Notes under the pieces: generated by a model
Seen by the model: only the letters and a program-made list of their open reading frames with translations
Databases searched by the model: none
What the model was told of the DNA's origin: nothing
Shown: positions 39,301 through 44,618 of the stretch, one piece after another
How positions within the stretch are numbered: the first letter of the stretch is position 1
Layout: every line of letters starts with the position of its first letter
Source of the DNA: Antedon mediterranea
Lineage: Eukaryota; Echinodermata; Crinoidea; Comatulida; Antedonidae
Reading direction: 5' to 3'
Assembly (NCBI RefSeq): GCF_964355755.1
Contig: NC_092680.1
Span: forward strand, 18,761,001 to 18,825,000
DNA: 64,000 bases
Program-made: the position numbers and the translations under genes

Positions 39301-41617
39301 CTAACTTGAAACTGTATCTATTTTCTAACATAATGGGTATATGTTAAAATCGGTTAGGCTATATAAACTACTGTACAATAACCTTTTGGTACAATGAGAA
39401 TGAAAGGTTTTTCCCACAGAAATAATAATGGTTTTGAATAAATATTATTCTTTGAGATAACAAGTAGAATATAGAAATAACAGTGAATAAACTTGTAATG
39501 TATATTCTTCATTATACTCATTTTATTTGTACTATCTGAAAGGCTATAGTGTTATAAAAACAGGTTAGGAATCTATGTTTAAAATTGACCCTATTGAAAA
39601 TATGAACAATTATGTTTTGCACCTTTAATAGTAATATTGTCATATTTGTATATTTATCCTTTGTACCACCAGGTACCATAAGATCAATGACATTTTGTAA
39701 CATATTTTTCCACTCTCAGTTTGGATTTAAAACGAACAAAATAGAAAGGAAAAAAAGAAAATTCTAAAATCTTTAGGCCCAACCATCCAAATGTTTGCAT
39801 AGGACTTGTATACCCCAAAAGAGAACTATTATATTTTTAATCATTTCTCACTACTATAATGCAAGTCTCTATAAACCAGTAAGAAAAATTGACAAAGAAT
39901 ATTAAGATGAAAGCATGACGCCTCCCCCGAATAAACACTTCCCTCGAATAAACACCTCTTGGTTAAGCGACCAAAAAAAACCCTGAACAATAAATGACCC
40001 GGGGTGTTTATTTTAATAAATACGGTATATCCAGGTATATCAATATAATTTAATATATTAAATGAATCTGTTAAATCTACCATGACAGAGGTAGTTTTGT
40101 GGAGGGGGTATATATTATGAATATGAATTATATTATATCAATATAATCTAATCTTTTTTATGAATTATTAAAATATTTATTCTTTAATTTAATTGTTTAA
40201 ATATAAATAATAAGTTAGTATAATCACTTATTTTAAGTTTATCTCTAGAAACAAGTTCTAAAAGTAATTAATCGAATCCAAACTAATTTCACATGTTTGT
40301 TAAAGCCATAAAAGTGATGCATGCATTAAATACTGTACTAAAAAATCCTAATAAGGATTGCAAGTGTTTAAAAATGAATTCACATGGTAGATGATATTGC
40401 AGTGTGTAGTGAACCTATTTAAATTATATCCAACCATCTGTATCCATCATCATAACACAATCAACATTATGCAGTTTTAAAGCATCGACTAGCTTCGTAA
40501 TTTATATCATCCGACCTGCCAAGAGTGATTCACGGTATCACAAATGGTACATAATCAGACAATGATATTAATTTTGACGCCGATGCTAAAGATAATTTCT
40601 AAAACTACAACACCTTTTACCCTACCTTTCCATTGTTGAAGATTTTTTTCATAGCTTTTTCCATGCTCATTTTCTTGGTTAGTCATTCTAAGTTTAGTTA
40701 GTACAATCAATGTGAGGCTGTGAAGCCTTCCCGAAAATAACTCGGCCGCTATTAAAACCTTTCAGTTGAAAACCACTTGGATATGGTTGAACTACAGTGT
40801 TACTAAATCAGGTAGATTAGAACGGTTCCACTAAATGTGAAGTGTATTAATGCATCGTCGTGATTAATTTTAGCAGGTGGATACGTGTGAAAACAGGAAG
40901 AAACCGAGCCAATAGAAGCGTATATACGATAGGCATCATGCGAAAAAAATGTTACAACATCAAAAATATACCTGGAACCTCGATAGGTGCTAATTAGACA
41001 TGGTAATAACAGGTTCTAAGGAGGGTAGATTAAGAATGAACAAATTCAGATTGATTTTTACATTTTAACAAGACCCTTTTGTATATTTTCAAAGGCTGGA
41101 AAATCTTTCTTTATCATGCTTAGGATATTTCACACAATGACTTGACTAAACAAATCTAGGCTGTAAAACCAGTGGGATCTGATAAATAAATAGCTATAAC
41201 TGGTTGGGGTCAAACATAAATTGGACCACGTATGTTGAATAGAGATTAATTTTGATATACATAGGCCTAGGCTAAATCTTAATGAATGGACAAAAGTAAT
41301 TAAGCAAATATACACCTGTAATTAAGTAAATGCTTAATTGATTGAATTTGACCTTGACAAACCATAACAAAACATTCTTAAGAATATATATGTTGCTTAT
41401 ATATTACGCAATAAATATGTATTTTGTAATCTCAAAGCTAGCCTACCAAATGCCGGGTATCAAACACGAACTCACCTGCAATTCGCAGTACGGCTCTGTC
41501 GGCGAGATCTGGGGCCGTGTTCGTCCAAGATGTATATCCTTGGCTCTCACGCCGTTCCATCAACTTCACGATCGGAACGCGATTCTTCTCCTCTTCTTCT
41601 GTCAAATTGTAGGCCAT
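229..41617 (-). CDS. DST/MACF1: Spectraplakin (dystonin/MACF1-like), 5' part: actin-binding CH1-CH2 plus start of plakin domain
   Basis: Spliced model read on the minus strand. Coding exons in order: 41617-41476, 26112-26051, 15949-15860, 14963-14886, 13632-13540, 5201-5032, 4259-4147, 2763-2612, 2135-2019, 1765-1539, 1326-1158, 818-730, 379-229. All have AG acceptors and GT donors and every junction keeps phase, giving 551 codons. CH1 covers about residues 48-155 and CH2 about 156-280. The stretch after that is helical and resembles the spectrin-repeat start of the plakin domain. Spectraplakins crosslink F-actin to microtubules and intermediate filaments. Diagnostic motifs are [41 protein letters not shown] and SPDEKS. 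The match is to dystonin, MACF1 and Shot; plectin is a more distant alternative. The 3' part of the gene is outside the window, so it cannot be assigned to one paralogue. Introns reach 14.5 kb. Confidence 0.95.
730..818 (-). CDS. DST/MACF1: Spectraplakin exon: plakin-domain segment
   Basis: Eighty-nine bases, phase 0 in, 2 out; acceptor TATACAG, donor AAAAA|GTAAAA. It encodes [20 protein letters not shown], then FEGWKDLLK. It matches the vertebrate motif in which a short helix is followed by -V--L-DG. The GT must be used here because the unspliced frame hits TAA immediately. Confidence 0.85.
899..1027. mobile_element. CTCTGTCTACACTATCAAAC MITE, degraded copy
   Basis: It carries the family body (TTATGTGAAAACAAAATGTG, ATGATGATGTCATATCACTA) and a decayed right end (TAGTTTAGACAGGGCTTA). 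It lies in the intron between the 1158 and 818 exons. Confidence 0.8.
1158..1326 (-). CDS. DST/MACF1: Spectraplakin exon: plakin-domain helical repeat
   Basis: One hundred sixty-nine bases, phase 2 in, 0 out; acceptor TTTTAAG, donor ATG|GTAACT. It encodes [34 protein letters not shown] and a short Ser/Gly break, then [18 protein letters not shown]. Heptad-like charged helices are consistent with a spectrin repeat of the plakin domain. Confidence 0.9.
1429..1490. mobile_element. MITE fragment, same family
   Basis: Central and right portions only: ATGGACATGATGATGTCATA and CACTTTGATAGAGCATAG. Confidence 0.7.
1539..1765 (-). CDS. DST/MACF1: Spectraplakin exon: plakin-domain helical repeat
   Basis: Two hundred twenty-seven bases, phase 0 in, 2 out; acceptor CATTTAG, donor TCAAG|GTATAG. 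The helical stretch includes [19 protein letters not shown] and [17 protein letters not shown]. This corresponds to the E-PPKE--K--I--LY and I--EW-KL--A---RE segments of vertebrate spectraplakins. No stop lies before the donor. Confidence 0.93.
2019..2135 (-). CDS. DST/MACF1: Spectraplakin exon: start of plakin domain
   Basis: One hundred seventeen bases, 39 codons, phase 0 to 0; acceptor TTTTCAG, donor AAAG|GTAAAA. It encodes [20 protein letters not shown], then [19 protein letters not shown]. It resembles the W-Y---LI-WI helix with a -M--R-F motif that follows CH2 in dystonin and MACF1. Confidence 0.9.
2147..2252. mobile_element. Short Helentron/HINE-like element 1
   Basis: Shared start ACAAGGCCAACAGCCATAAG, then AGTCGCGTGC, GCATAGTGATACCGG, a GACA/GACC tract, GACATAGTGAACTATAGAG and an end CCACGCGACTAA. 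The terminal AGTCGCGTG is inverted as CACGCGACT. A tetranucleotide GTCY core and a terminal hairpin followed by CTAA resemble DINE-1/HINE elements. It abuts the exon at 2135, so its left end overlaps the splice-acceptor side. Confidence 0.6.
2612..2763 (-). CDS. DST/MACF1: Spectraplakin exon: CH2 end and linker
   Basis: One hundred fifty-two bases, phase 1 in, 0 out; acceptor CCTCCAG, donor AGT|GTAAGT. It starts [20 protein letters not shown] then DVFPKVP, the CH2 terminus. This is followed by a Pro/Gln/Ser-rich linker (APPVQQATV and a run of His/Ser/Val) that is less conserved. Confidence 0.96.
3219..3331. mobile_element. Short Helentron/HINE-like element 2
   Basis: Same head as the 2.15-kb copy (AACAAGGCCAACAGCCATTA, AGTCGCGTGC, GTGATACCGGACCGACAG) with a longer GACA/GACC tract, ending at GACATAGTGAACTATACTG. 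The terminal hairpin is missing, so the copy is 3'-truncated or continues differently. Confidence 0.6.
3400..4052. mobile_element. CpG-rich element ending in GACA/GACC tract and hairpin
   Basis: Bases about 3400-3820 are unusually rich in CG and GCGC words (TGCGCGCGCAAAAATCTGCG; GCGCTACGCACG) in an otherwise AT-rich, CpG-poor intron. The block ends at 3895-4052 with GCATAGTGATACCGG, a roughly 110-bp GACA/GACC run, GACATAGTGAACTATAGAGT and the hairpin AGTCGC-TTCCAC-GCGACT followed by AAAA. It is read as a longer member of the same family. Confidence 0.5.
4147..4259 (-). CDS. DST/MACF1: Spectraplakin exon: CH2 middle
   Basis: One hundred thirteen bases, phase 2 in, 1 out; acceptor TTTACAG, donor GAAG|GTATGT. 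It encodes [20 protein letters not shown], then [24 protein letters not shown] and the [13 protein letters not shown] motif are invariant features of CH2. Confidence 0.97.
4510..4745 (+). mobile_element. tRNA-SINE body, family 2 (headless)
   Basis: Contains GCATCCTTAGCCAAGATGCT, TTTACTCTCAT, GCGCTGCACTGCTGGCTGCT and GGAGGGCCAAATCC. These match the reverse complement of the element at 20.46 kb, with about 80 extra bases in the middle. Confidence 0.7.
4800..4985 (+). mobile_element. Dispersed repeat, SINE-like
   Basis: The CTGATCTCCCAGAGGACC, GATGTACTAGGTTCTTTAAA, GTGCACACGAGCTAG and CTACGGTTTATAGTC words recur in reverse orientation at 27.4 kb. The open frame it contains is not a gene. Confidence 0.7.
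5032..5201 (-). CDS. DST/MACF1: Spectraplakin exon: start of CH2
   Basis: One hundred seventy bases, phase 0 in, 2 out; acceptor GCTACAG, donor AACAG|GTAGAA. It encodes [20 protein letters not shown], then [20 protein letters not shown] and [17 protein letters not shown]. The [20 protein letters not shown] pattern is the CH2 signature of spectrin and plakin proteins. This is the exon where the CH1-containing and CH1-less isoforms converge. Confidence 0.97.
5370..5646 (-). mobile_element. tRNA-derived SINE, family 1
   Basis: On the minus strand it starts AAGGGCGTGTGGCGCAGTTT (tRNA box A-like) and has box B-like AGATTCGAATCC. It continues with CTTAGGCAAGATACTTTACT, TGTATAAATGGGAACCC and GATCAAGACACAAC, and ends with AGCGCTT and GCGCTATATAAA. 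Homologous copies lie at 36.76-37.04 kb and 60.09-60.36 kb. Confidence 0.8.
5647..7498. other. Intron before the CH2 exons
   Basis: AT-rich and without recognised exon, repeat array or RNA gene between the SINE and the myristoylated first exon. Confidence 0.6.
7499..7729 (-). CDS. DST/MACF1: Spectraplakin alternative first exon 3: myristoylated, CH1-less isoform
   Basis: ATG at 7729 (GGTATGG, G at -3 and +4), with an in-frame TAA three codons upstream. It has 77 codons and donor GTACAG|GTAAGA, ending in phase 0, exactly what the ISDI exon at 5201 requires. The N-terminus [11 protein letters not shown] fits the N-myristoyltransferase pattern: Gly2, Ser6, then Lys7. Cys10-Cys11 are likely palmitoylation sites. 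A basic cluster PLKRRKKHR follows near residue 38, then a Ser/Asp-rich stretch. The isoform skips CH1 and begins at CH2. Mammalian dystonin and MACF1 isoform 3, and a CH1-less Shot form, share this architecture. Membrane targeting is inferred from the motif. Confidence 0.85.
7730..13447. other. Intron 5' of the myristoylated first exon
   Basis: AT-rich, no recognised coding exon. Candidate promoter territory for the 7.7-kb first exon (AAATATTTATGATAAATAAA just upstream of the ATG), but nothing specific can be supported. The only repeat noted is the 60-bp triplication at 11.79 kb. Confidence 0.5.
11787..11940. repeat. Short tandem repeat, three copies
   Basis: GATTGGCACCATTACCACTA, TTTACAACTTCCCAT is repeated three times with interspersed CATCAACATCAT spacers. 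Confidence 0.8.
13448..13494. mobile_element. MITE right-end fragment
   Basis: Only GTCACATAAAGTTTGATAGT and GTAGACAGAGTTTTA of the family are present, 45 bases from the CH1 exon at 13540. Confidence 0.7.
13540..13632 (-). CDS. DST/MACF1: Spectraplakin exon: CH1 C-terminal part, actin-binding site 2
   Basis: Ninety-three bases, 31 codons, phase 0 to 0; acceptor CATAG, donor CAA|GTAAGT. It encodes [14 protein letters not shown] followed by [17 protein letters not shown]. The second segment is the classical actin-contacting helix of CH1 (ABS2). In the CH1-containing isoforms it joins directly to ISDI of the next exon at 5201. Confidence 0.96.
13676..14518. repeat. 73-bp minisatellite, about 11.5 copies
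   Basis: The unit contains CACCTCTATTAAGGGGACAC, TTATGTGAAAGAATAAGGGG, TAATATACACTATAGACAAT and CCTTATTCAGGG. The first copy is divergent; the rest differ at a few sites (GGGGCACC or GGGACACC; GAAAGAATAA or GAAAAAATAA; one single-base insertion near 14230). It lies between two CH1 exons. Confidence 0.95.
14696..14805. mobile_element. MITE, 5'-truncated copy
   Basis: Contains GCCCAAATATGGTAGTAACA, TCCATATATGGGCACATCGC and the intact right end AGTTTGATAGTGTAGACAGA GCTTTA. Two perfect CArG boxes. It lies 80 bases from the exon at 14886. Confidence 0.85.
14886..14963 (-). CDS. DST/MACF1: Spectraplakin exon: CH1 middle
   Basis: Seventy-eight bases, 26 codons, phase 0 to 0; acceptor TTTTAG, donor AAAAAG|GTATAA. 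It encodes [20 protein letters not shown] then FLEQKK, matching LPREKGRMRFHRLQNV of vertebrate spectraplakins. Confidence 0.95.
14964..15859. other. Intron inside CH1
   Basis: No recognised feature. Confidence 0.5.
15860..15949 (-). CDS. DST/MACF1: Spectraplakin exon: CH1 helix region
   Basis: Ninety bases, 30 codons, phase 0 at both ends; acceptor TTTCAG, donor ATT|GTAATT. It contains [20 protein letters not shown], the most conserved block of plakin-family CH1 domains, then LSGEKI. The continuing open frame beyond the donor (AATT GTAATT) is intronic. Confidence 0.96.
15950..20454. other. Intron inside CH1, right part
   Basis: AT-rich, no recognised exon. A local duplication of an ATTTG(A/G)GTATGGTTGTTGAAAT word occurs at about 16809 and 16916. 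Confidence 0.5.
20455..20640 (-). mobile_element. tRNA-derived SINE, family 2
   Basis: On the minus strand it opens GAGTGATGGTGTAATGGTAA (box A-like) with box B-like ATGGGTTCGAGG. It then runs GCATCCTTAGGCAAGATGCT, TTACTCTCATTGCC, GCGCTGCACTGCTGGCTGCC and GTGGAGGGCCTAATCCGAAT. The ORF overlapping it is not a gene. Confidence 0.75.
20830..20962. repeat. Degenerate G-rich tandem repeat
   Basis: TTCGCTGTAGATTAAGGGG is repeated about five times with variable G runs. Confidence 0.7.
22020..23270. repeat. Degenerate tandem repeat, about 165-bp unit, six copies
   Basis: AGGGCATAGCCCCCAATGGC, TTAAGCTTTATGGGTACAGA and TAAGTTCACAAAAATAATGT recur at about 22028, 22189, 22704, 22861, 23035 and 23196. 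Once the 346-bp insertion in the second unit is removed, spacing is 154-175 bases throughout. Confidence 0.75.
22204..22553. mobile_element. TTAA-flanked MITE (piggyBac/Kolobok-type target)
   Basis: Left end TTAAAGATGTATTGTCCCCC and right end GGGGGACAATATATCTTTAA are inverted copies with one mismatch. TTAA is present at both borders. The host repeat resumes with GGTTTATGGGTACAG exactly where sister units read GCTTAAGCTTTATGGGTACA. There is no coding capacity. A diverged relative lies at 23.68-23.89 kb. Confidence 0.85.
23680..23890. mobile_element. Diverged relative of the TTAA MITE
   Basis: GCATGAAAAATAAAGATTAA, TCAGACTTTGAATAGGTTAT and a terminal GGGACAATACATTTTTAA match the 22.2-kb element. 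Confidence 0.6.
24521..24616. repeat. Two-copy tandem, about 52-bp unit
   Basis: AAATAGGAAAACAATG... GAAACAAGTGAGTT is repeated twice with divergence. Confidence 0.6.
25245..25492. repeat. Degenerate short tandem repeat
   Basis: Some dozen variants of CACCACCTATTTAACTG and CTTATTCAACTGCACC at about 20-base spacing, 0.6 kb upstream of the CH1 exon at 26112. Confidence 0.75.
26051..26112 (-). CDS. DST/MACF1: Spectraplakin common exon: start of CH1
   Basis: Sixty-two bases between TTTTGCAG and GTTAGT. With the single base carried in from either first exon it encodes 21 residues, [20 protein letters not shown] plus K. This is the strongly conserved opening helix of CH1, which includes actin-binding site 1 in this family. 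It ends in phase 0. It is isolated by a 14.5-kb intron upstream and a 10-kb intron downstream. Confidence 0.96.
27413..27570 (-). mobile_element. Dispersed repeat, SINE-like (partner of 4.8 kb)
   Basis: Forward strand reads TAAACCGTAGGTCCTGTGTA, ACTAGCTCATGTGCACTTTA, AAGAACCTAGTACATC and GGGAGACCAGTATTTGACTG, the reverse complement of the 4.8-kb element. Confidence 0.7.
27571..30387. other. Intron, part of the 14.5-kb intron upstream of CH1
   Basis: AT-rich; no recognised exon, RNA gene or repeat array. Confidence 0.5.
30388..30504. mobile_element. MITE copy
   Basis: AGTCTACACTATCAAACTAG through GTTTGATAATGTAGCCACAG CTTT. Contains one perfect CArG box (TCCATATATGGAC); the other is mutated (AAATATGATAG). 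Confidence 0.85.
30505..32040. other. Intron, no recognised feature
   Basis: AT-rich sequence without supported exons or repeats. Confidence 0.4.
32041..32333. repeat. 18-bp minisatellite, about 16 copies
   Basis: Unit AATATAATCTCACGCTCG and variants. Because 18 is divisible by 3, several frames on both strands stay open (up to 94 codons). Their peptides are plain six-residue repeats and are not evidence of genes. Confidence 0.95.
33566..33764. mobile_element. Foldback element with about 66-bp inverted termini
   Basis: GCTAGCTTACCTGGATAAAC, GACAATAGCCCTTTCTCC and AGAGCGAGATATAACTCAAA at the left are repeated inverted at the right with a few mismatches, enclosing about 65 bases. The whole unit could form a long hairpin. 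The open frame here is a by-product. Confidence 0.9.
35819..36560. mobile_element. Non-autonomous DNA transposon with TACCGTATTTT subterminal repeats
   Basis: Ends AGGCCCTGTTTCTGCTGCC and GCAGCAGAAACAGGCCCTT are inverted copies (one mismatch). Inside both ends, many copies of TACCGTATTTT or its complement are clustered. This pattern of transposase-binding subterminal repeats is known from hAT- and P-like elements. The central 350 bases are unique here. No transposase frame. Confidence 0.85.
36755..37045 (-). mobile_element. tRNA-derived SINE, family 1
   Basis: Minus-strand box A-like GTGTGGCGTGGGGTGTTGGA and box B AAGGTTCGAATCC. The body has TTAGGCAAGATACTTTACTT and GGTGTATAAAATGGGAACCC, and the tail ends GAAGCATTGTGCAATAAGCG and CTATATAAAAAAC. 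Confidence 0.85.
37645..37805. mobile_element. Fragment of the 55.3-kb MITE family
   Basis: GGTCCAATTTACACAGACGA and the internal CTGAGCGGAAGGGTGG, CAGAATAGACAGATACTATC words parallel the 55.29-kb element. The right inverted end is not present. Confidence 0.5.
37909..38158. repeat. 26-bp minisatellite, about 9-10 copies
   Basis: Unit GATTGATATTTGAATCCAAA TTATGA with increasing divergence to the right. Confidence 0.9.
38795..39085. repeat. Direct duplication, about 100 bp
   Basis: Words AATGTCACTGTTAATACCCA and GTGGCATGTCAACCCCAAAA near 38.82-38.90 kb recur diverged near 39.01-39.09 kb (AATGCCACTTTCAATACCCA, GGCGTGTCAACCCCGAAACA). Confidence 0.7.
39919..40026. repeat. Dispersed GGTGTTTATT-type palindromic repeat
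   Basis: CGAATAAACACTTCCCTCGA, ATAAACACCTCTTGG at the left faces CCGGGGTGTTTATTTTAATA at the right as a short inverted pair. Confidence 0.55.
40626..40686 (-). CDS. DST/MACF1: Spectraplakin alternative first exon 2 (short N-terminus)
   Basis: ATG at 40686 with A at -3, then 20 codons ([20 protein letters not shown]) plus one base; donor AAAG|GTAGGG. The phase is 1, so it joins the DERD exon at 26112 and makes a CH1-CH2 isoform with a short polar N-terminus. It lies 0.8 kb downstream of first exon 1. The sequence just before the ATG contains CTAAC and ends in TTAG, so it could also act as a splice acceptor for an internal exon. A phase-0 upstream exon would then read into a stop, so the first-exon reading is preferred. 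Confidence 0.7.
41476..41617 (-). CDS. DST/MACF1: Spectraplakin alternative first exon 1 (ends AVLRIA)
   Basis: ATG at 41617 in strong context (GCCATGG), with an in-frame TAA 21 nt upstream, so translation begins here. It encodes 47 residues plus one base; donor CAG|GTGAGT. The start [11 protein letters not shown] is acidic. The end, ADRAVLRIA followed by the split D of DERDEVQ, matches the AVLRIADERD junction of mammalian dystonin/MACF1 isoforms that use the corresponding first exon. The middle (residues 12-38) is not recognised. There is no signal peptide or membrane segment, unlike mammalian dystonin isoform 2. This isoform carries both CH domains. Confidence 0.9.
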
Positions 41618-41654
41618 GGCCAGACAATTACCGCCTTAGCTAATCTCACACAAT

Positions 41655-41700
41655 CTACACTGTTCCCATCTTACGATAATTATAAATATAGGCTACAACA
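41655..41700 (-). promoter_or_regulatory. Possible core promoter of spectraplakin first exon 1
   Basis: Reading the minus strand, a TATA-like CCTATATTTATAA lies about 65-80 bases upstream of the ATG at 41617. That would allow a start site around 41650-41660 and a short leader. Nothing but sequence resemblance supports it; in AT-rich DNA such matches are common. Confidence 0.3.
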
Positions 41701-42296
41701 GCGATATCCCAATCCTCCCTTTTCAGCCTGATAAAATAAGACAATCACACCGTGCACACAACTGCAGAACAAGTAATCATGTCACTGTAAAAAATGTAGA
41801 AGATGCCATAGAAAAATTAGAATATTAGACTACTCCAGGCCTTATACTACACAGTAAATGACAGAAAATACAAGATAGATAATCACATGTTCAGCATCTA
41901 CATAAATTATTCATCTCTACCTGTTTCATGCAGTAATTCTCGTTATGGGGAAAATAAGAAGGTGTTTATCATTGATTCTTACTACCGGTGTGTCGTGTGT
42001 AGATGGATGGTTATGCGATCACCACGGCATGCGCTGTTTTTTAATTAATTGGGCGCAGACTATTAATTACTGACCTATGACATATCAGAAATAATTCAAG
42101 TGGAAATACTAAGCTTTTTGCTATATCTACATCAATATAATATCGATTTGAATATTTAAATTATTACAGACCTTAAATTCAAGTGTAAATAATACCATTG
42201 ACCATGGAATCATAAAATAGCAGATACGTCGTATTCACGGACATAAGACCAATGCTAAAAAAGGTTCCCCTGGGAATGTGTTCTTAGTTCATTTCT

Positions 42297-42390
42297 GATT
42301 GGCTACTTCTGTTGAGATGACTCATGCATCGAACGTCACCAATCAGGTCCCAGCATTGCAAAACCATTGACAATTTTTTAGCCAATCATC
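42297..42390 (-). promoter_or_regulatory. Cluster of three CCAAT boxes
   Basis: GATTGGC at 42297, ACGTCACCAATCAGG around 42334-42347 and AGCCAATCATC at 42380-42390 lie within 95 bases, about 0.7 kb upstream of the first-exon-1 ATG. NF-Y sites spaced about 40 bases apart, one abutting a CRE-like ACGTCA half site, are typical of animal proximal promoters or enhancers. The role is inferred from motifs and position. Confidence 0.4.
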
Positions 42391-43737
42391 TTTCGTTGTC
42401 AGATGTAAACATAGGCTACACGTGCCCTTTATAGTATTTTAATGTGTCTTTATAAAATCTGGATAATGAATAGCGGAAATTGTTGGCATACACTAACGAT
42501 TTCAGACTCTTTTGTATTTAAGCGTATAATAAATGTAAACTAATTGAAACAGAGAGTAATAGGGAAGAGTAGTAAGGGCTTTTGAAATTAAATCAGGCTT
42601 ACTCTCGCCTCGTTTAAATAACAAAAAGATAAAACAAATTTGATGTTTATATTATTTGATTTTTATTATTATAATATTTATAACTTGGCTATATACACTA
42701 TTTACAGACAATACCAGTAGGCATGGGGTTTGTTTTTTATTATCCCTCGACTGGTGGTTAACTCTATATATAACGGATAGACTCCAGAACCTTCCACACT
42801 TTACTATTTTCGAGAACAAAGCATTCTATATGTGGATTTAGATGAATGTTAAGGGTGTCATTAAAGACATATGTGAGTGAATCAAAATTAATGAAAACAA
42901 TACATTAAAATGGGCACATGGTAAAACATCTCTATAAGTTCATCGGTATGAAAATTCTGCTAAATTACATAATAATCACCTCTCACTGATCGTTAGCTAG
43001 GTCCACATTAGAGGCCCTCTCACCTCTTCAGTACTAACCGCTGTCTCGTCTGCAGTATCGTATCAGTGAATTACATTTATAACGCAAGTATTACGGTAAC
43101 TTCTTTTAGTTTGTTACGATAACCGGTTCTGATTAAAAATACTAACGAGAGAGTCGACCACCACCCATAACCATTATTATTTATTTTCTTTATAAATTAA
43201 CAATTACATTTTAGGCCTACTATGCGCAAGAACATTTTTTAATGAATGACAGTTATCAGTGTTTGAAGACTAACGTAAATCAAACCCTCGTAAAATGATA
43301 TACTATTCGATTAAATAGTTAACGTTAAATAATATCAACAAATACAAACCAATTAAAGTAACTGTATAGCCACTAAATGCGTAATTTGATACATCATATA
43401 ATTTAAGTGAGGCTCGTTCATGGTATTTCTTTATATAGTGTACAAGTTTTAAGGCTAAATGTTATAAATGGCGCGTTATTTTACATTATGAAACACGTTT
43501 GTGATACGTCAGTTGTTTGGACAAGGAGTTGCAATTCCTGGTTTGGATGCCACGCCTACTGACTATATAGGCCTACGTAAGAGGCGTAGGTTGGATGCTA
43601 TCTGGAAAAACCTAATAAAAATTTCAACTATACAGACATTTAAATGGTACCTCCGGGGTTAAACCACTTTTTTCTAAAGGGCTACCGTAATAAGGGATTC
43701 CCAGTGCTGTATCATGTAAAGTTAGGTTGTTAAGGGT

Positions 43738-43882
43738 AAAGCTATGTCTACACTATCAAACTAGTTTGACTAAAAAAGTGTGATGTGTCCAAATATGGTG
43801 GTGATATATCACAACCATGTTCATATATGGGCACATCACATTTTTTTGTCACATAAAGTTTGATAGTGTAGACATAGCTTTA
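43738..43882. mobile_element. MITE, complete copy
   Basis: TAAAGCTATGTCTACACTAT through TAGTGTAGACATAGCTTTA. The CTCTG of the family is CTATG at one end, with the matching CATAG at the other. One perfect CArG box (TCCAAATATGGTG). Confidence 0.95.
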
Positions 43883-43924
43883 GATTCTCTAGATACATGT
43901 GAAACACATGTGATGTTGTATTAC

Positions 43925-44039
43925 CTAATATTCCTATGATACTTCGGAAATAGATACAGTACCGAGAATCGGCTGTACAGTTATACACAGCCACGCTGAG
44001 AGCTATTGCTTTGAAATTTGTTAATGTTTTTTCAATATA
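43925..44039 (-). CDS. Weak candidate bridging exon
   Basis: Acceptor-like ACATTTATTTATTGCAG, 115 open bases, donor-like TTAG|GTAATA; phase 0 in, 1 out. This is exactly what would connect the last exon of the upstream run (phase 0) to the CH1 exon at 26112 (phase 1). The peptide (YIEKTLTNFKAIALSVAVYN, then CTADSRYCIY) resembles nothing I know and is only mildly richer in GC than its surroundings. It abuts a MITE. Chance is a serious alternative. Confidence 0.2.
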
Positions 44040-44102
44040 CTGCAATAAATAAATGTAATGTTCGTTTTATGTTTTAATTAACAATTTACTGTAGGTGTCC
44101 GA

Positions 44103-44135
44103 GGGAAGAGTTAAATTATTAATTTAACTCTTCCC
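44103..44135. other. Perfect 14-bp inverted repeat
   Basis: GGGAAGAGTTAAAT, loop TATTA, then ATTTAACTCTTCCC. No U tract or gene end lies beside it; it may be the tip of a small foldback element. Confidence 0.8.
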
Positions 44136-44618
44136 TGGTTTAACTACAATAGAACTCGTATCATGGACGTATATGTTGGTCCATGCTCATATTAAGGACA
44201 TCTTTGTGACCCTACAAAGTTGGGATGTCACCTGAATAGGGATGTATCCACACGGATAGGGTTACTTTACCACCTGTGTAGTTAGATCAGGAAAGAATGT
44301 TACTCTTCCCGTGTTAGATGCATTATGATTGAATTAAATTGAAGACAAAGCAATAAATTTGTTTGAATCAAATTGTCTGTCATAAACTATTTTATTATTC
44401 ACCTTTAAATTAATTATTAACAAAAAAACTATTATTTTAAACATTTGTTTAAAATATGCATATACAACTAAGTCATGCTTTGGTTCAAATAATACTATGA
44501 ACTAATACTGTTGCAATTATCAAAATTTAAAATTGATATTTATAAAAAAATACACTTGCACTATAAAAACGTTATCTTTGGTTTTAGGAAATCAAATGTA
44601 GTAATGTATTTGTACTAT

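Larger units (their letters stand above)
41618..43737. other. Upstream region of spectraplakin first exon 1
   Basis: Apart from the TATA-like and CCAAT motifs listed separately, no exon or repeat is recognised. It is slightly richer in CpG than the introns around it. Confidence 0.4.

Noticed and set aside
41342-41731. Plus-strand 129-codon frame, one of the longest in the window outside repeats
   Set aside because: It is the antisense shadow of spectraplakin first exon 1.
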